Shown: positions 23,423-31,569, counted from the first letter of the stretch. The stretch is DNA of 46,571 nucleotides from JAEUSE01 sp964648985 (GCA_964648985.1 CAZYMS010000010.1:1-46571); one strand, 5' to 3'. Numbers and translations are program-made. The notes: generated from the letters alone by a model not told the origin.

Positions 23423-23484
23423 TATATATCTCAGCAAAACCAGAAAATTTCAAAATGGAAAGGCGAAGCAGTAGGCGTTCGGAT

Positions 23485-23527
23485 ATAAAAATAATCGCAA
23501 GGAAGCCGAAACGGCTGCCTTGCGATT
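23485..23527 (-). terminator. Intrinsic terminator of the PrnB-like/Gre-like pair
   Basis: AATCGCAAGG (23493-23502) pairs with CCTTGCGATT (23518-23527), extended by AGCC/GGCT, and is followed on the minus strand by ATTTTTAT. Confidence 0.9.
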
Positions 23528-23533
23528 TGTGCA

Positions 23534-24019
23534 TTACTCCACAGTAACGATTTCATAGGTGCCTCCCCCACCCGTGACTTCATCACCTTCCTCTTTATTC
23601 CGACAAAGCACCGCTAAAGGAGCAATTGCCGTAAGTGTTGTGATTATTTTACCGTCGAGATCAAGTTCCTCACCACCACATCCCGCTGGAACCACAAAAT
23701 AGATTTTTGGCGACTCCTCTCCGTTATTGATTTTGCGCAGAGTAAAAATCGCCCCAATCACTATTCTCTCTCGTGGCTCAGTTGGTAACTGCCGAAGATT
23801 ATCAAGCGCAGCCAGCATATCAAGCTCAGTGCTTTGTTGTGCTAACTGGATGGTGGAGAGCTGATTCTTGCTTTGGTCTGACCGGGTAGTGTTAGCACCC
23901 GGCGCTTCTCGAGCTAACTCTTGTGTGGCCTCTCGCGCATCAGTTAAACCCTCGAGTCTTTCTTGTAAACGCTGACGGAGCATTTCCGTAAGCGCTACTT
24001 TGTCCAACACGTCACTCAC
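23534..24019 (-). CDS. GreA/GreB C-terminal-domain-like protein
   Basis: The 161-residue protein has an N-terminal helical part (RQRLQERLEGLTDAREATQE, then a second helix to about residue 80). A C-terminal domain follows, like that of Gre/Rnk factors: VIGAIFTLRKINNGEE, IYFVVPAGCGGEEL, APLAVLCRNKEEGDEV and YEIVTV. The P-L and G-D-E-V positions match the S-P-L-G...G-D motif of Gre factors, while the N-terminal coiled coil lacks an obvious paired acidic tip. It may bind RNA polymerase. The first GTG (24019) overlaps the stop of the upstream gene; a GTG at 24010 is better spaced from the strong GGAGG. It pairs with a heme-dioxygenase-like gene in a GC-richer island. Confidence 0.6.
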   Translation of the reverse strand: MSDVLDKVALTEMLRQRLQERLEGLTDAREATQELAREAPGANTTRSDQSKNQLSTIQLAQQSTELDMLAALDNLRQLPTEPRERIVIGAIFTLRKINNGEESPKIYFVVPAGCGGEELDLDGKIITTLTAIAPLAVLCRNKEEGDEVTGGGGTYEIVTVE

Positions 24020-25052
24020 CTCCTCCCATGGACAGTTTAAGTTCGTCGCGAGCCCGAACGGTCTCGTCGGCGAGAGTCTGTAGAATGCCGCCCGTGTACC
24101 CGCCGCTCCCTTGAGCAGCAGCAGGCCGGATGGCGAAGTTTGCTTTTGCTACCCCATAGTGTGGGTAGCGGAAAGAGATGAGTCCGTTCAGTAGGGCAAG
24201 GCAAGCCTTGGCTGCTGGCGAACCAGTCTCGTGATTAATGTATCGCAGGTAAAGCGGCTGGGTAGCCGCGATAACGGCAAAACGATCCCGTAAACTGGGC
24301 GGCAGATACCGCAAGTTGTCGGCCCAGTAACTTTGAAGTTCGGGATTTGTATGCCCCGCACCCCACAGTGCCTGGTCCAAAAGGATTACTGGCATTTGCG
24401 CTCCACCAGGCGCGAAGTATTTAACACCACCAATAGTCTTCGGCTCAAAGAACGGCCGGAGTTTGTGCGTAAAGCACTCAGGACTGATGTTCTTTTTGAC
24501 CGCAACGATTGCCCGAGTCATCGCCCCGAATCGCCTGGCTGCCTCTTCCAGAAAGATTCGCTGATGCTCTGCGTCATATTCGCCGGTGGCGACTAAGTCA
24601 GTTGCGGCAACCGCCAGATAAAGCTGTTCCATGCCTTCGGCGAATGCATTGATGAACAGTTCTTCCTCAGGCAGTGTGGTGAAGCGGCGAAGGTTAGCTT
24701 TGGGATTTCGCGGGCCGTAACTGAATACAGTATCCGCAGGAACCTCACCGGTAACTCCGGCAAGCGCGAGCAACATTTGCTCGACTTCACTTGGAATTTC
24801 TTGTTGCCAGCGCGTAAGCGCTGCGGCAATCATACCAAGGTCACGCGTTGCAGCCATCGCAAGCAAACGATCTTTTGGGACCCGGAAACTCGCTAACGCA
24901 GCAAGCGCCCAGGCAACAATCTGATCATATTTGCCTTGCTCACTGAGCGCGGGAAATTGTGTGTTAAAAAACTGGTTTGCATTGAGCGGATCCATATCCG
25001 CCACCTGCAAATCTTCCAACATGCGGTCTTGGTAAACGTTAGCTGTCTTCAT
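24012..25052 (-). CDS. PrnB/indoleamine-2,3-dioxygenase-like putative heme enzyme
   Basis: The 346-residue protein resembles monodechloroaminopyrrolnitrile synthase (PrnB, IDO superfamily). Matches are the central LRPFFEPKTIGGVKYFAPGG, AQMPVILLDQALWGAG, YLPPSLRDRF, and a C-terminal stretch with SFRYPHYGVAKANF (candidate heme-ligand His), then GGYTGGILQTLADET. IDO-fold enzymes bind heme and act on indole or other amino-acid-derived substrates. The substrate here cannot be read. Start ATG 25052 has GGAG at good spacing; the in-frame start at 25130 would abut the -10 box. Base composition is clearly GC-richer than the neighbours, and the gene has a consensus promoter and strong SD, all suggesting acquisition. 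The Gre-like gene follows with overlap. Confidence 0.6.
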   Translation of the reverse strand: MKTANVYQDRMLEDLQVADMDPLNANQFFNTQFPALSEQGKYDQIVAWALAALASFRVPKDRLLAMAATRDLGMIAAALTRWQQEIPSEVEQMLLALAGVTGEVPADTVFSYGPRNPKANLRRFTTLPEEELFINAFAEGMEQLYLAVAATDLVATGEYDAEHQRIFLEEAARRFGAMTRAIVAVKKNISPECFTHKLRPFFEPKTIGGVKYFAPGGAQMPVILLDQALWGAGHTNPELQSYWADNLRYLPPSLRDRFAVIAATQPLYLRYINHETGSPAAKACLALLNGLISFRYPHYGVAKANFAIRPAAAQGSGGYTGGILQTLADETVRARDELKLSMGGGE

Positions 25053-25130
25053 GTCGGGTCTCCGTTCATCGAAGTTGTAGTTTGTTTTTGGGTTTATGAA
25101 TATAGCACATGCGCTCGCAAGTGCTAGCAT

Positions 25131-25159
25131 ATTATATCATTTTATATATGATTTGTCAA
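25131..25159 (-). promoter_or_regulatory. Consensus sigma-70 promoter of the PrnB-like/Gre-like pair
   Basis: On the minus strand TTGACA (25154-25159), a 17-bp spacer and TATAAT (25131-25136) with an upstream TG give a perfect consensus. Start near 25124, leaving a leader of about 70 nt with an SD before ATG 25052. Confidence 0.88.
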
Positions 25160-25196
25160 TAAATTAAAAATATATTAAAATTGGCTAGAAAGTAAC

Positions 25197-25202
25197 TAGT
25201 AT
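25197..25202 (+). promoter_or_regulatory. -10 box TAGTAT, leaderless layout for rdgB
   Basis: TAGTAT is followed by AAACAT and ATG 25209, the same 6-nt spacing as at ftsE and pheS. No -35 match. Confidence 0.4.
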
Positions 25203-25208
25203 AAACAT

Positions 25209-25760
25209 ATGCAAGTACATTTAGTAACAAAAAATAAAGGTAAACTCATGGCTGCCCAAAGTGTATTTGGCGAAGGTAGCATCGAGTTACTCCCTGTAGA
25301 AAAAGATTATCCAGAGATCCAGGCAGATTCAAGCATAGAAATTGCTCGCTACACCGCCCTTGAAGTCGCAAAAGAAACTAATAAACCCGCCGTTAGGGAA
25401 GACCATAGCATATTTTTACACGGCCTTTCAGGGACGCCGGGTCCTTATATGGCATTTTTTGAAAAACGGATATCTCCTGAGCTATTATTAAAGCTTCTGG
25501 AAAAAGTAACAGACCGGACCGGATATTTTGAAGTTGGCACAAGCCTTGCTTTTCCGGATGGCACCAGTCAAGACTTTAGCTTTACGGTACCTTTTAGCAT
25601 CGCTACTGAAATGCGTGGGGAATTACAGGGCGGCTGGAATACCGTAATTATCCTAGATGGAGAAACGAGAACGCTAGCTGAGTATCCTGAAACGGAGCGA
25701 ACACATATCTGGAATCAAAACTATCTTAAAATAAGAGACGTATTACTACAAAAAAACTAG
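25209..25760 (+). CDS. rdgB: RdgB/HAM1-family non-canonical purine NTP pyrophosphatase
   Basis: It hydrolyses ITP, dITP and XTP to monophosphates, keeping deaminated purines out of DNA and RNA. The N-terminal VTKNKGKLMAAQSVF is the family's T-x-N-x-x-K phosphate-binding motif near residue 7. REDHSIFLHGLSGTPGPYM near 62 corresponds to the E-D-S-G-L...G-x-P-G block, with His and Ser-Ile in place of the usual Ser-Gly. Length of 183 is normal. The C-terminal S-H-R motif is replaced by a sequence around ERTHIWNQ, so specificity may differ somewhat. It is a single-gene unit ending at a bidirectional terminator. Confidence 0.85.
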   Translation: MQVHLVTKNKGKLMAAQSVFGEGSIELLPVEKDYPEIQADSSIEIARYTALEVAKETNKPAVREDHSIFLHGLSGTPGPYMAFFEKRISPELLLKLLEKVTDRTGYFEVGTSLAFPDGTSQDFSFTVPFSIATEMRGELQGGWNTVIILDGETRTLAEYPETERTHIWNQNYLKIRDVLLQKN

Positions 25761-25780
25761 CCTCGCGGCTAGTTTTTTTT
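25750..25780. terminator. Bidirectional terminator overlapping the rdgB stop
   Basis: AAAAAACTAGCC and GGCTAGTTTTTT enclose TCGC. The rdgB TAG stop lies in the 5' arm, and the minus-strand methyltransferase gene ends within the 3' arm. Confidence 0.92.
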
Positions 25781-26449
25781 GAATACTGCTCTAAAGACTG
25801 ACCTGACCCCTGTATTCACGTTGCTTTCGTAAGTAGCAACTTCGCCTACCGGAACAAGTCCATTCTTTTCCAATGCGCTTAATAGTTCTTCCTTAGTAAG
25901 CAAAGTCATATACAAACCTTCGCGAGTGAAAAATACTCGGCCATCTTCTCGCGCCGGCTTAAGCTCTTCAGGCACAACTCCTTGATAAAATACGTTAATG
26001 CACGCATAACCATCAGATTTGAGTACTCGAGCGACTTCAGCTATTCCCGTAAGTTCTTCTTCAATAGTTTCAGTATTATGCAACACGCCGCTCGCAACAA
26101 GCACATCAAATTCCCCGTCCGCATATGGCAACTTAAGAAACGATGCCTTGCGTACCTTTTGTTCTGCAGCACCGGCGTCATTCAAAATGCGAGCCATGCG
26201 CTCAGCAGTTGCTTTTACCATCCCCTCGTGGACATCGCAGGCATACGTATCAAAACCAAAGCTCAACAAAAGTTCGGTATTTCTTCCACCACCACAGCCC
26301 ATATCAAGTGCCTTAAGACTCCGCGGATTATTGAGGGTCTTTAAAAAGTCCGCCCAGTATGGTGGGGCTGGATATTGAGCAAATTCTTCTACGATCGCTG
26401 GATCGTTCCAAAATTGCTGCTCAGGAGTAGTATTGGAGACATTGGTCAT
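25769..26449 (-). CDS. Class I SAM-dependent methyltransferase
   Basis: The 226-residue protein has motif I LDMGCGGGRNTELLLSFGFD near residue 48, the acidic end of strand 2 YACDVHEGM, and motif IV FDVLVASGVLHN near 116, the Methyltransf_11 (UbiE/BioC-like) pattern. The methyl acceptor is unknown. Its ATG overlaps the stop of the GHMP kinase gene by 4 nt (ATGA type), so the two are translationally coupled. With the P-loop kinase upstream, the trio could modify one small metabolite. It ends in the terminator shared with rdgB. Confidence 0.85.
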   Translation of the reverse strand: MTNVSNTTPEQQFWNDPAIVEEFAQYPAPPYWADFLKTLNNPRSLKALDMGCGGGRNTELLLSFGFDTYACDVHEGMVKATAERMARILNDAGAAEQKVRKASFLKLPYADGEFDVLVASGVLHNTETIEEELTGIAEVARVLKSDGYACINVFYQGVVPEELKPAREDGRVFFTREGLYMTLLTKEELLSALEKNGLVPVGEVATYESNVNTGVRSVFRAVFKKN

Positions 26450-27522
26450 ATTCGTACCTTTCTGAGTACCTGGTACCCAGTATTATGAATTTTAGTATGA
26501 AATACACTAAAGTCATTCGCTTCAAAGACGCGAGCAACATCTTGCGGTCGTTTAGTTATAGCAAAGAATGCTGGCCCGACTGATGAAAGTGCGAGCACAT
26601 CCGCCAGTCCGCGGTGCTTTAAAGAAGCAAGCTGGCTTGCTTTTTTTACAAGACTCGGATACACGAATGAACAATTGCGAATACTACCCATCTCAAACCT
26701 ATACTCGTAAATAATATCCCCAATTACCTTCATGTCCCCTTCCACCATAGCGGGCAGCATTTCATGCAGTATACGATAGGCGATCCTCGGACCATGTTTC
26801 TTTCCTGTTGCAATAAATTTGTGCAAATTCCTTCGTTCGGCCTCCATTAAAAATTTCGCGTCACGAGGCTTAAAATCTTTCGGTATGCCAATTACTACCC
26901 TAAACTCTTCAGGGATAGCACACATAGCAATTGGTCGGCTAGTACCAGACAACACTGTCATACCACCGTGTACAATACCTGCAGCCGCGGAGCCACCAAT
27001 GCATTGTACCGCTTCAAGCCTCTCTTCATCTCCGTCAATTTCTTCGCCATGATTCTGTCCCAAGTATTGAAGTAAGGGCAAATCATCGATTGGTTTACCG
27101 AACAATTCGTTAATACTTACCCCCACTGCAGCAATAAGTCCACTACTCGATCCTAGCCCACAATGTTTGACCTCATCCTGATTCTGCACTGAGATAGTAA
27201 AACCATAGGGGGTTTTTAGAGCCTTCTGCATAATTAACGCAGCGTGGCGAACTAACGAGCTACGTTTAGTTGCAGAATCTACCACAACCTTCCCATCATC
27301 TCGCAAGGTAATTTCAACGTCTTTAAATAGTTTTACGACAAAAATGACTTCACCAGGAGTATACCTATGATTTTCATTAATCGCGATCTTGCTCGGATCA
27401 ATCGCCATAGCATTTAAGCGACTTGGATACTGAACAGAAATGGTCTTGAAGTTCGGAGATTGTTGCAACAAGACTTTCTGTTCGAGTTTATTTATAACAG
27501 TACCAACTTTAAATGTGCGCAT
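26446..27522 (-). CDS. GHMP-family kinase-like protein
   Basis: The 358-residue protein carries the GHMP phosphate-binding motif KHCGLGSSSGLIAAVGVSIN near residue 123 and a second Gly-rich element CIGGSAAAGIVHGG near 172. The C-terminal ALSSVGPAFFAITKR corresponds to GHMP motif 3. The layout resembles the branch with archaeal beta-RFAP synthase and other atypical GHMP enzymes more than mevalonate or homoserine kinase. The substrate is unknown. It starts 11 nt after the P-loop kinase gene and its end overlaps the methyltransferase start, so the three form one operon. Confidence 0.8.
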   Translation of the reverse strand: MRTFKVGTVINKLEQKVLLQQSPNFKTISVQYPSRLNAMAIDPSKIAINENHRYTPGEVIFVVKLFKDVEITLRDDGKVVVDSATKRSSLVRHAALIMQKALKTPYGFTISVQNQDEVKHCGLGSSSGLIAAVGVSINELFGKPIDDLPLLQYLGQNHGEEIDGDEERLEAVQCIGGSAAAGIVHGGMTVLSGTSRPIAMCAIPEEFRVVIGIPKDFKPRDAKFLMEAERRNLHKFIATGKKHGPRIAYRILHEMLPAMVEGDMKVIGDIIYEYRFEMGSIRNCSFVYPSLVKKASQLASLKHRGLADVLALSSVGPAFFAITKRPQDVARVFEANDFSVFHTKIHNTGYQVLRKVRI

Positions 27523-27533
27523 ATATGAGTAAA

Positions 27534-28133
27534 TTAAGCCAATGCCGCTTCTGCTATCAATTGATCCTGCAACTGATATGTCATGGTCAAAAAAGTGTTG
27601 AGCTGTGTTTCTAAATAATCTGAATCCGCATCATTTATAACAATTGCATTCGCCAAGGCTTTCATGTCGTACAGACCCATCTTAGCATCAACGTCGAGTA
27701 TTGCTCCAAATTGCTCACGACTAATAGAAACCTTTTCTCGTTCAACATAACGCTCATAAAGTAATTCTTTAGGAGCATCGAGATAAACGAGCCACCCAAG
27801 CTCTTGAGGTAGAATAGAACGCAACGCATGTTTGAGGTACAACATACCGCGTATAGATCGGCTGCCACTAATTATCAAACCTTGATAACCGCCACTCAAA
27901 TATGTCTCTTTCAAATGACGGACAACCTCTTTACATATGACCTGATTCGTAAAATCAGGTCCACTCTTTTGCTCGCCTTCAACAACCCATTCCTTTAAGC
28001 TTAATGGCGTACCAGAATCTTTATGGATCTTTCTAATTATTGGTCCTAAATCCAAGGAATAAAATCCAGCTTTCTCAAGAAGTCGAGTTGCATGAGTCTT
28101 GCCTACACCATGGGGTCCAGCTAAAAATATCAT
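27534..28133 (-). CDS. P-loop nucleoside/nucleotide-kinase-like protein
   Basis: The 199-residue protein starts MIFLAGPHGVGKTHATRLLE, a Walker A motif right at the N-terminus, followed by LDLGPIIRKIH. A LIISGSRSIRG strand near 92 and LVYLDAPKELLYERYVERE near 118 (a lid-like Arg pair) complete an adenylate/dephospho-CoA/thymidylate kinase-type fold. I cannot assign the acceptor. CATAAT ends 6 nt before the ATG, suggesting a leaderless mRNA. It heads the operon with the GHMP kinase-like and methyltransferase genes. Confidence 0.75.
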   Translation of the reverse strand: MIFLAGPHGVGKTHATRLLEKAGFYSLDLGPIIRKIHKDSGTPLSLKEWVVEGEQKSGPDFTNQVICKEVVRHLKETYLSGGYQGLIISGSRSIRGMLYLKHALRSILPQELGWLVYLDAPKELLYERYVEREKVSISREQFGAILDVDAKMGLYDMKALANAIVINDADSDYLETQLNTFLTMTYQLQDQLIAEAALA

Positions 28134-28139
28134 ATAGTA

Positions 28140-28145
28140 ATTATG
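28140..28145 (-). promoter_or_regulatory. -10 box CATAAT, leaderless layout
   Basis: CATAAT on the minus strand, then TACTAT, then ATG 28133. The spacing equals that at ftsE and pheS. Confidence 0.4.
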
Positions 28146-28220
28146 AAAAATATTTTTTCATACGAAAAATTTACTATACCATCTTAAAGTATAACTGTCA
28201 ATGTACTCAGGCAGTAAGTA

Positions 28221-28249
28221 TTGACATATCCGCATAAATGTGCAATAAT
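28221..28249 (+). promoter_or_regulatory. Sigma-70 promoter with extended -10 for the Cys-rich protein
   Basis: TTGACA (28221-28226), 17 bp, TGC-AATAAT (-10 at 28244-28249). The leader of about 80 nt holds a GTGGTT/AACCAC hairpin and ends in AAAGGAGG, a very strong SD before ATG 28338. Confidence 0.82.
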
Positions 28250-28337
28250 TTTCTTTTACTACTGTAGTAGCGAAGCAAATTTACGTGGTTCAGTAACCAC
28301 AATATAAACTGGATAGGAACCCAAAGGAGGATTCATT

Positions 28338-28553
28338 ATGGCCGCTTGCGGATGTGGTGGTAGAGCATCGAACACACAAGGATGTGGCTGCAGTTTAGTC
28401 AGTACCTGTAGAAAATGCGGCGCCACCCCCTACTACTCATTTAGATGTCGGCAACATAAGGCAGGTACACCCGTACGGAAAAGAGTTATCGTTCTCGTTA
28501 GAGAGATGCTCGTAATCTTCCACGGTAGAGCTATTCCCCGCTTTACGTATTGA
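28338..28553 (+). CDS. Small Cys-rich protein (71 aa), putative metal binder
   Basis: No known family is recognised. Seven cysteines lie in the first 40 residues: ACGCGG, GCGCS, TCRKCG and FRCRQH. The CRKCG...C-R-x-H part resembles half of a zinc ribbon, and the CGC pairs resemble metallothionein-like or metal-delivery motifs. The C-terminal 30 residues are basic and hydrophobic (RKRVIVLVREMLVIFHGR). Expression signals are the best in the window: a TTGACA/AATAAT promoter, an AAAGGAGG SD and a strong terminator at 28573, so it is very likely a real, highly expressed single gene. It could bind zinc, iron or nucleic acid. Confidence 0.75.
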   Translation: MAACGCGGRASNTQGCGCSLVSTCRKCGATPYYSFRCRQHKAGTPVRKRVIVLVREMLVIFHGRAIPRFTY

Positions 28554-28572
28554 CCCATAAGCGACAACAAGC

Positions 28573-28615
28573 AAAAGGCGAAACTAGACACACCCATGTG
28601 TCAGTTTCGCCTTTT
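28573..28615. terminator. Strong bidirectional terminator between the Cys-rich gene and gyrB
   Basis: AAAAGGCGAAACT pairs with AGTTTCGCCTTTT, continued after a one-base bulge by GACACA/TGTGTC with a CCCA loop. T runs occur on both strands. Confidence 0.93.
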
Positions 28616-28638
28616 AAAATTGTATTAAATACACAGTG

Positions 28639-30699
28639 TTAAATATCCAAGTTCTTCACACTCTTACTATGAGTCACTAAGAAGCGCTTACGAGGGGCAA
28701 CATCGTCGCCCATAAGGGTTTCAAATATTTCACTGACTTTTTCGGCATCTTCAATGTGCACTTGGAGCATAACACGGTTTTCCGGATCCATGGTTGTCTC
28801 CCACAGCTGGTCAGGGTTCATTTCACCAAGACCTTTATAACGCTGTATGGCATATTTAATACCATCAACTGCTGCAACAGTAGCATCTTCAGGCGCAGAA
28901 ACATCTTCAGGCTCACTTGCCTCTCCTACTACTTCCTCTTCTTCTTTTTTCGGCTTTCGACTTTCGGCTTTCGATTTCTTGCTTGCTTTGGCTTCTGCAA
29001 TAAGATCGCGCAATACTTCATCACGCTCTTCATCTGAAAACGCATATTGGAAGGACTTCCCTACTTGCACACGGAACAATGGCGGCTGCGCAATATACAG
29101 GTGTCCATTTTTTATAATATCGGGGAAATACCTGTAGTAGAGAGTAAGCAACAGCGTACGAATGTGCGCACCATCTACATCGGCATCGGTCATAAGAATA
29201 ATGCGGTGGTAGCGAAGCTTGGACATATCAAGCAGCTCCCCTACCCCCATGCCCATTGCAATAACCAGATTTTTTATTTGCTCGCTCCCAAGCATACGGT
29301 CCAACCGGGCGCGCTCCACATTCAAAATTTTTCCACGAAGGGGCAATATGGCCTGGAAACGACGGTCACGGCCTTGTTTTGCACTACCACCTGCACTATC
29401 TCCCTCTACAATATAGAGTTCGGACTTTGCAGGATCACTCTCCGAGCAATCCGCCAGCTTACCAGGAAGCGCAAGACCGTCAAGCACACCCTTACGAATA
29501 ACACTATCGCGAGCAGCGCGGGCTGCAAGACGAGCTTTTGCGGCAAGAATAACTTTTTCAATAATCCGCGCAGCGTCTTGTGGGTGCTCTTCCAAATATA
29601 TTTCCAACGCTTCGCCAACAACTGACTCAACTGCAGTACGCACTTCCGGGTTGCCAAGTTTTGCCTTGGTCTGTCCCTCAAACTGAGGGTTTGGAAGCTT
29701 AACAGAAATAATAGCAGAAAGACCCTCGCGCATATCCTCGCCAGTCAGTTTTTCACTCTCCTTCACAAATCCATTTTTGGATGCATAGGAGTTGAGTACG
29801 CGCGTCAAAGCCGTGCGGAAACCGGTCACATGCATACCGTGGTCAGGGTTGTACTCATTGTTCGCGTAGGCAAGTATGCGTTCGTCGTAGTCATCGGTAT
29901 ATTGCACCGCAGACTCTACTAAAATATCGCCATACTGCTTGGCTATGTAAATAGGCGCAATTTTTACTTTCTTATTACGGTTAACCTGACGAATGTACGA
30001 AAGAATACCACCCTCAAAGTAATATTGATAGGTTAAACCTATGCGCTCATCGGAAATAATAAAGTGGAGCCCTTTTGTGAGATACGCCTGGCTGCGTAAG
30101 TGCTCTAAAACGGTTTTGAATTTGAATTCAGTAGTTTCAAAAATACTGCCATCCGGATAAAATACTGTACTGGTACCGGTTTGATCAGGATCTTTTGGAT
30201 CTACTTTACCCACTACTTTTACCTGGCCCTGTGGTTTACCAATTTTATATTTTTGCTCATAGACTTTTCCATCACGCTTTACCTGCGCTATAAGTTCTGT
30301 AGAAAGCGCATTCACTACGGCCGCACCCACACCGTGAAGCCCGCCTGACACTTTATAGCCAGATGCATCTCCGCCAAATTTACCTCCGGCGTGCAGGACC
30401 GTCATAACTGTTTCAAGCGCAGATTTTTTGGTTGTCTTATGCACGTCAACGGGAATACCACGACCATTATCGGTAACCTTAATACCACCATCTTTGAGAA
30501 TGGTCAAAGAAATCCGTGTAGCATGGCCAGCCATGGCCTCGTCTACAGAGTTATCTACTATTTCCCATATAAGATGGTGAAGTCCGGTTTCAGAAGTAGA
30601 ACCAATATACATGCCGGGACGCTTGCGCACTGGGTCCAGCCCTTCAAGAACGGTAATTTGATCCGCGGAATAATCTGATGTTTTTTTATCTGTAGCCAT
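28639..30699 (-). CDS. gyrB: DNA gyrase (or topoisomerase IV) subunit B
   Basis: ATPase subunit of a type IIA topoisomerase that introduces negative supercoils together with GyrA. The GHKL ATPase has EIVDNSVDEAMAG near residue 40, VTDNGRGIPV, and GGLHGVGAAVVNAL near 117. The Toprim domain has EGDSAGGSAKQGRD and MTDADVDGAHIRTLLLT. The C-terminus has YKGLGEMNPDQLWETTM. Between them lies a charged insert rich in Lys and Glu, encoded partly by a direct 13-bp repeat. I start at ATG 30699; an upstream in-frame ATG (30741) lies in spacer repeat. gyrA is not in the window, so parE remains possible. Confidence 0.95.
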   Translation of the reverse strand: MATDKKTSDYSADQITVLEGLDPVRKRPGMYIGSTSETGLHHLIWEIVDNSVDEAMAGHATRISLTILKDGGIKVTDNGRGIPVDVHKTTKKSALETVMTVLHAGGKFGGDASGYKVSGGLHGVGAAVVNALSTELIAQVKRDGKVYEQKYKIGKPQGQVKVVGKVDPKDPDQTGTSTVFYPDGSIFETTEFKFKTVLEHLRSQAYLTKGLHFIISDERIGLTYQYYFEGGILSYIRQVNRNKKVKIAPIYIAKQYGDILVESAVQYTDDYDERILAYANNEYNPDHGMHVTGFRTALTRVLNSYASKNGFVKESEKLTGEDMREGLSAIISVKLPNPQFEGQTKAKLGNPEVRTAVESVVGEALEIYLEEHPQDAARIIEKVILAAKARLAARAARDSVIRKGVLDGLALPGKLADCSESDPAKSELYIVEGDSAGGSAKQGRDRRFQAILPLRGKILNVERARLDRMLGSEQIKNLVIAMGMGVGELLDMSKLRYHRIILMTDADVDGAHIRTLLLTLYYRYFPDIIKNGHLYIAQPPLFRVQVGKSFQYAFSDEERDEVLRDLIAEAKASKKSKAESRKPKKEEEEVVGEASEPEDVSAPEDATVAAVDGIKYAIQRYKGLGEMNPDQLWETTMDPENRVMLQVHIEDAEKVSEIFETLMGDDVAPRKRFLVTHSKSVKNLDI
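28948..28974. repeat. Direct 13-bp repeat inside gyrB
   Basis: TTTCGGCTTTCGA occurs at 28948-28960 and again at 28962-28974. It encodes part of a Lys/Arg/Ser-rich linker (SKAESRKPK) in the variable insert before the YKGLGEMN block. Confidence 0.7.
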
Positions 30700-30824
30700 A
30701 AATGTAGAAGTTCCAAAATTCAAATAAATCTCAAATTCCAAAATTCAAAAAACTAGTATGCGTATATTTGAAGTTTTGCAATTTGTTATTTATTTGATAT
30801 TTGTTTTTTGTTATTCGAGTTTTT
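30700..30824. repeat. Intergenic word-palindrome (CAAATTCCAAAATTCAAA family)
   Basis: CCAAAATTCAAATAAATCTCAAATTCC on the left and TTTGAAGTTTTGCAATTTG on the right. Related to the spacer at 12259-12405. Confidence 0.55.
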
Positions 30825-31544
30825 TTAGGTATAGAGATAACAATAGTACTGTTCTGTTTCCGGGATACGAAAAAGGGCAGCACGACCAGTCTTAGCCTTC
30901 TCAATAAGTTCCAAGGTCGAAATATGGTGCCACGGTACACGGGATTCAAACTCCAGCAGAGCAAGCTCAGAGCAGTCAGTACAAAGCCTCTTAAGCTCTT
31001 GTACAGCTTCACGCTTGCGAGCCATCTTTACTGTGTCTGGCTGCAAGAAAGGCAAACGTACCCACCTATCGTTCTCACTTATAGAAAGCTTGTATTCACC
31101 ACGAGCTTCTGCAAGTAAAATAGCCTCTTCGTAGGTCTGAATATACCCATTTATTGCCAGAGCTATCTCAGCACTCGGCTTAGCGAAGCTCTGAGCGTAG
31201 GAAATAAGTCTACCCAGTCTTTGTTCTAGTTCAGGATCAATACCCTCTGTGACCTGCCCCGAAAGTGCTTTTATTTTTTTATATAAGTATATTTCCAAAG
31301 CAAAATGATCTTTCGCCTCAGAAAAAAAGCTTGCTGCTTTACCAGCCTGCCCTGGAGCACTGGCCTCAAATTCTTTGCTCTTAGCCTCACTTTGCTCATA
31401 CGCCTGCCCTATAAAATGAGCATGTTGTTCTGGCGGCAAACTAGCCAACTCCCCTTCAAATGTACTGATCAAAGTTATTTGAGGCGCGCTCGTATTTTGT
31501 TTTTCAAGTCCAAAGAAATGCTTAACCGAACTAATAAGTGACAT
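30825..31544 (-). CDS. Soluble helical protein of unknown function (239 aa)
   Basis: I do not recognise the family. No signal peptide or membrane helix is seen. The first 150 residues are charged and helical (LPPEQHAHFIGQAYEQSEAK, KDHFALEIYLYKKIKALSG). The C-terminal third has a Cys pair (RLCTDCSELALLEFESRVPW) and aromatic tail YYCYLYT. A clear promoter (TGCTATACT at 31570-31578) gives it a short leader, so it is an independent unit upstream of gyrB. Possibly DNA- or membrane-surface-associated, but nothing proves it. Confidence 0.7.
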   Translation of the reverse strand: MSLISSVKHFFGLEKQNTSAPQITLISTFEGELASLPPEQHAHFIGQAYEQSEAKSKEFEASAPGQAGKAASFFSEAKDHFALEIYLYKKIKALSGQVTEGIDPELEQRLGRLISYAQSFAKPSAEIALAINGYIQTYEEAILLAEARGEYKLSISENDRWVRLPFLQPDTVKMARKREAVQELKRLCTDCSELALLEFESRVPWHHISTLELIEKAKTGRAALFRIPETEQYYCYLYT

Positions 31545-31569
31545 AGGTACCGGAAAATTTACTACATAT

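Noticed and set aside
25053..25130. Longer N-terminus for the PrnB-like protein
   Set aside because: Its ATG abuts the -10 box and would precede the transcription start; the ATG at 25052 has an SD.
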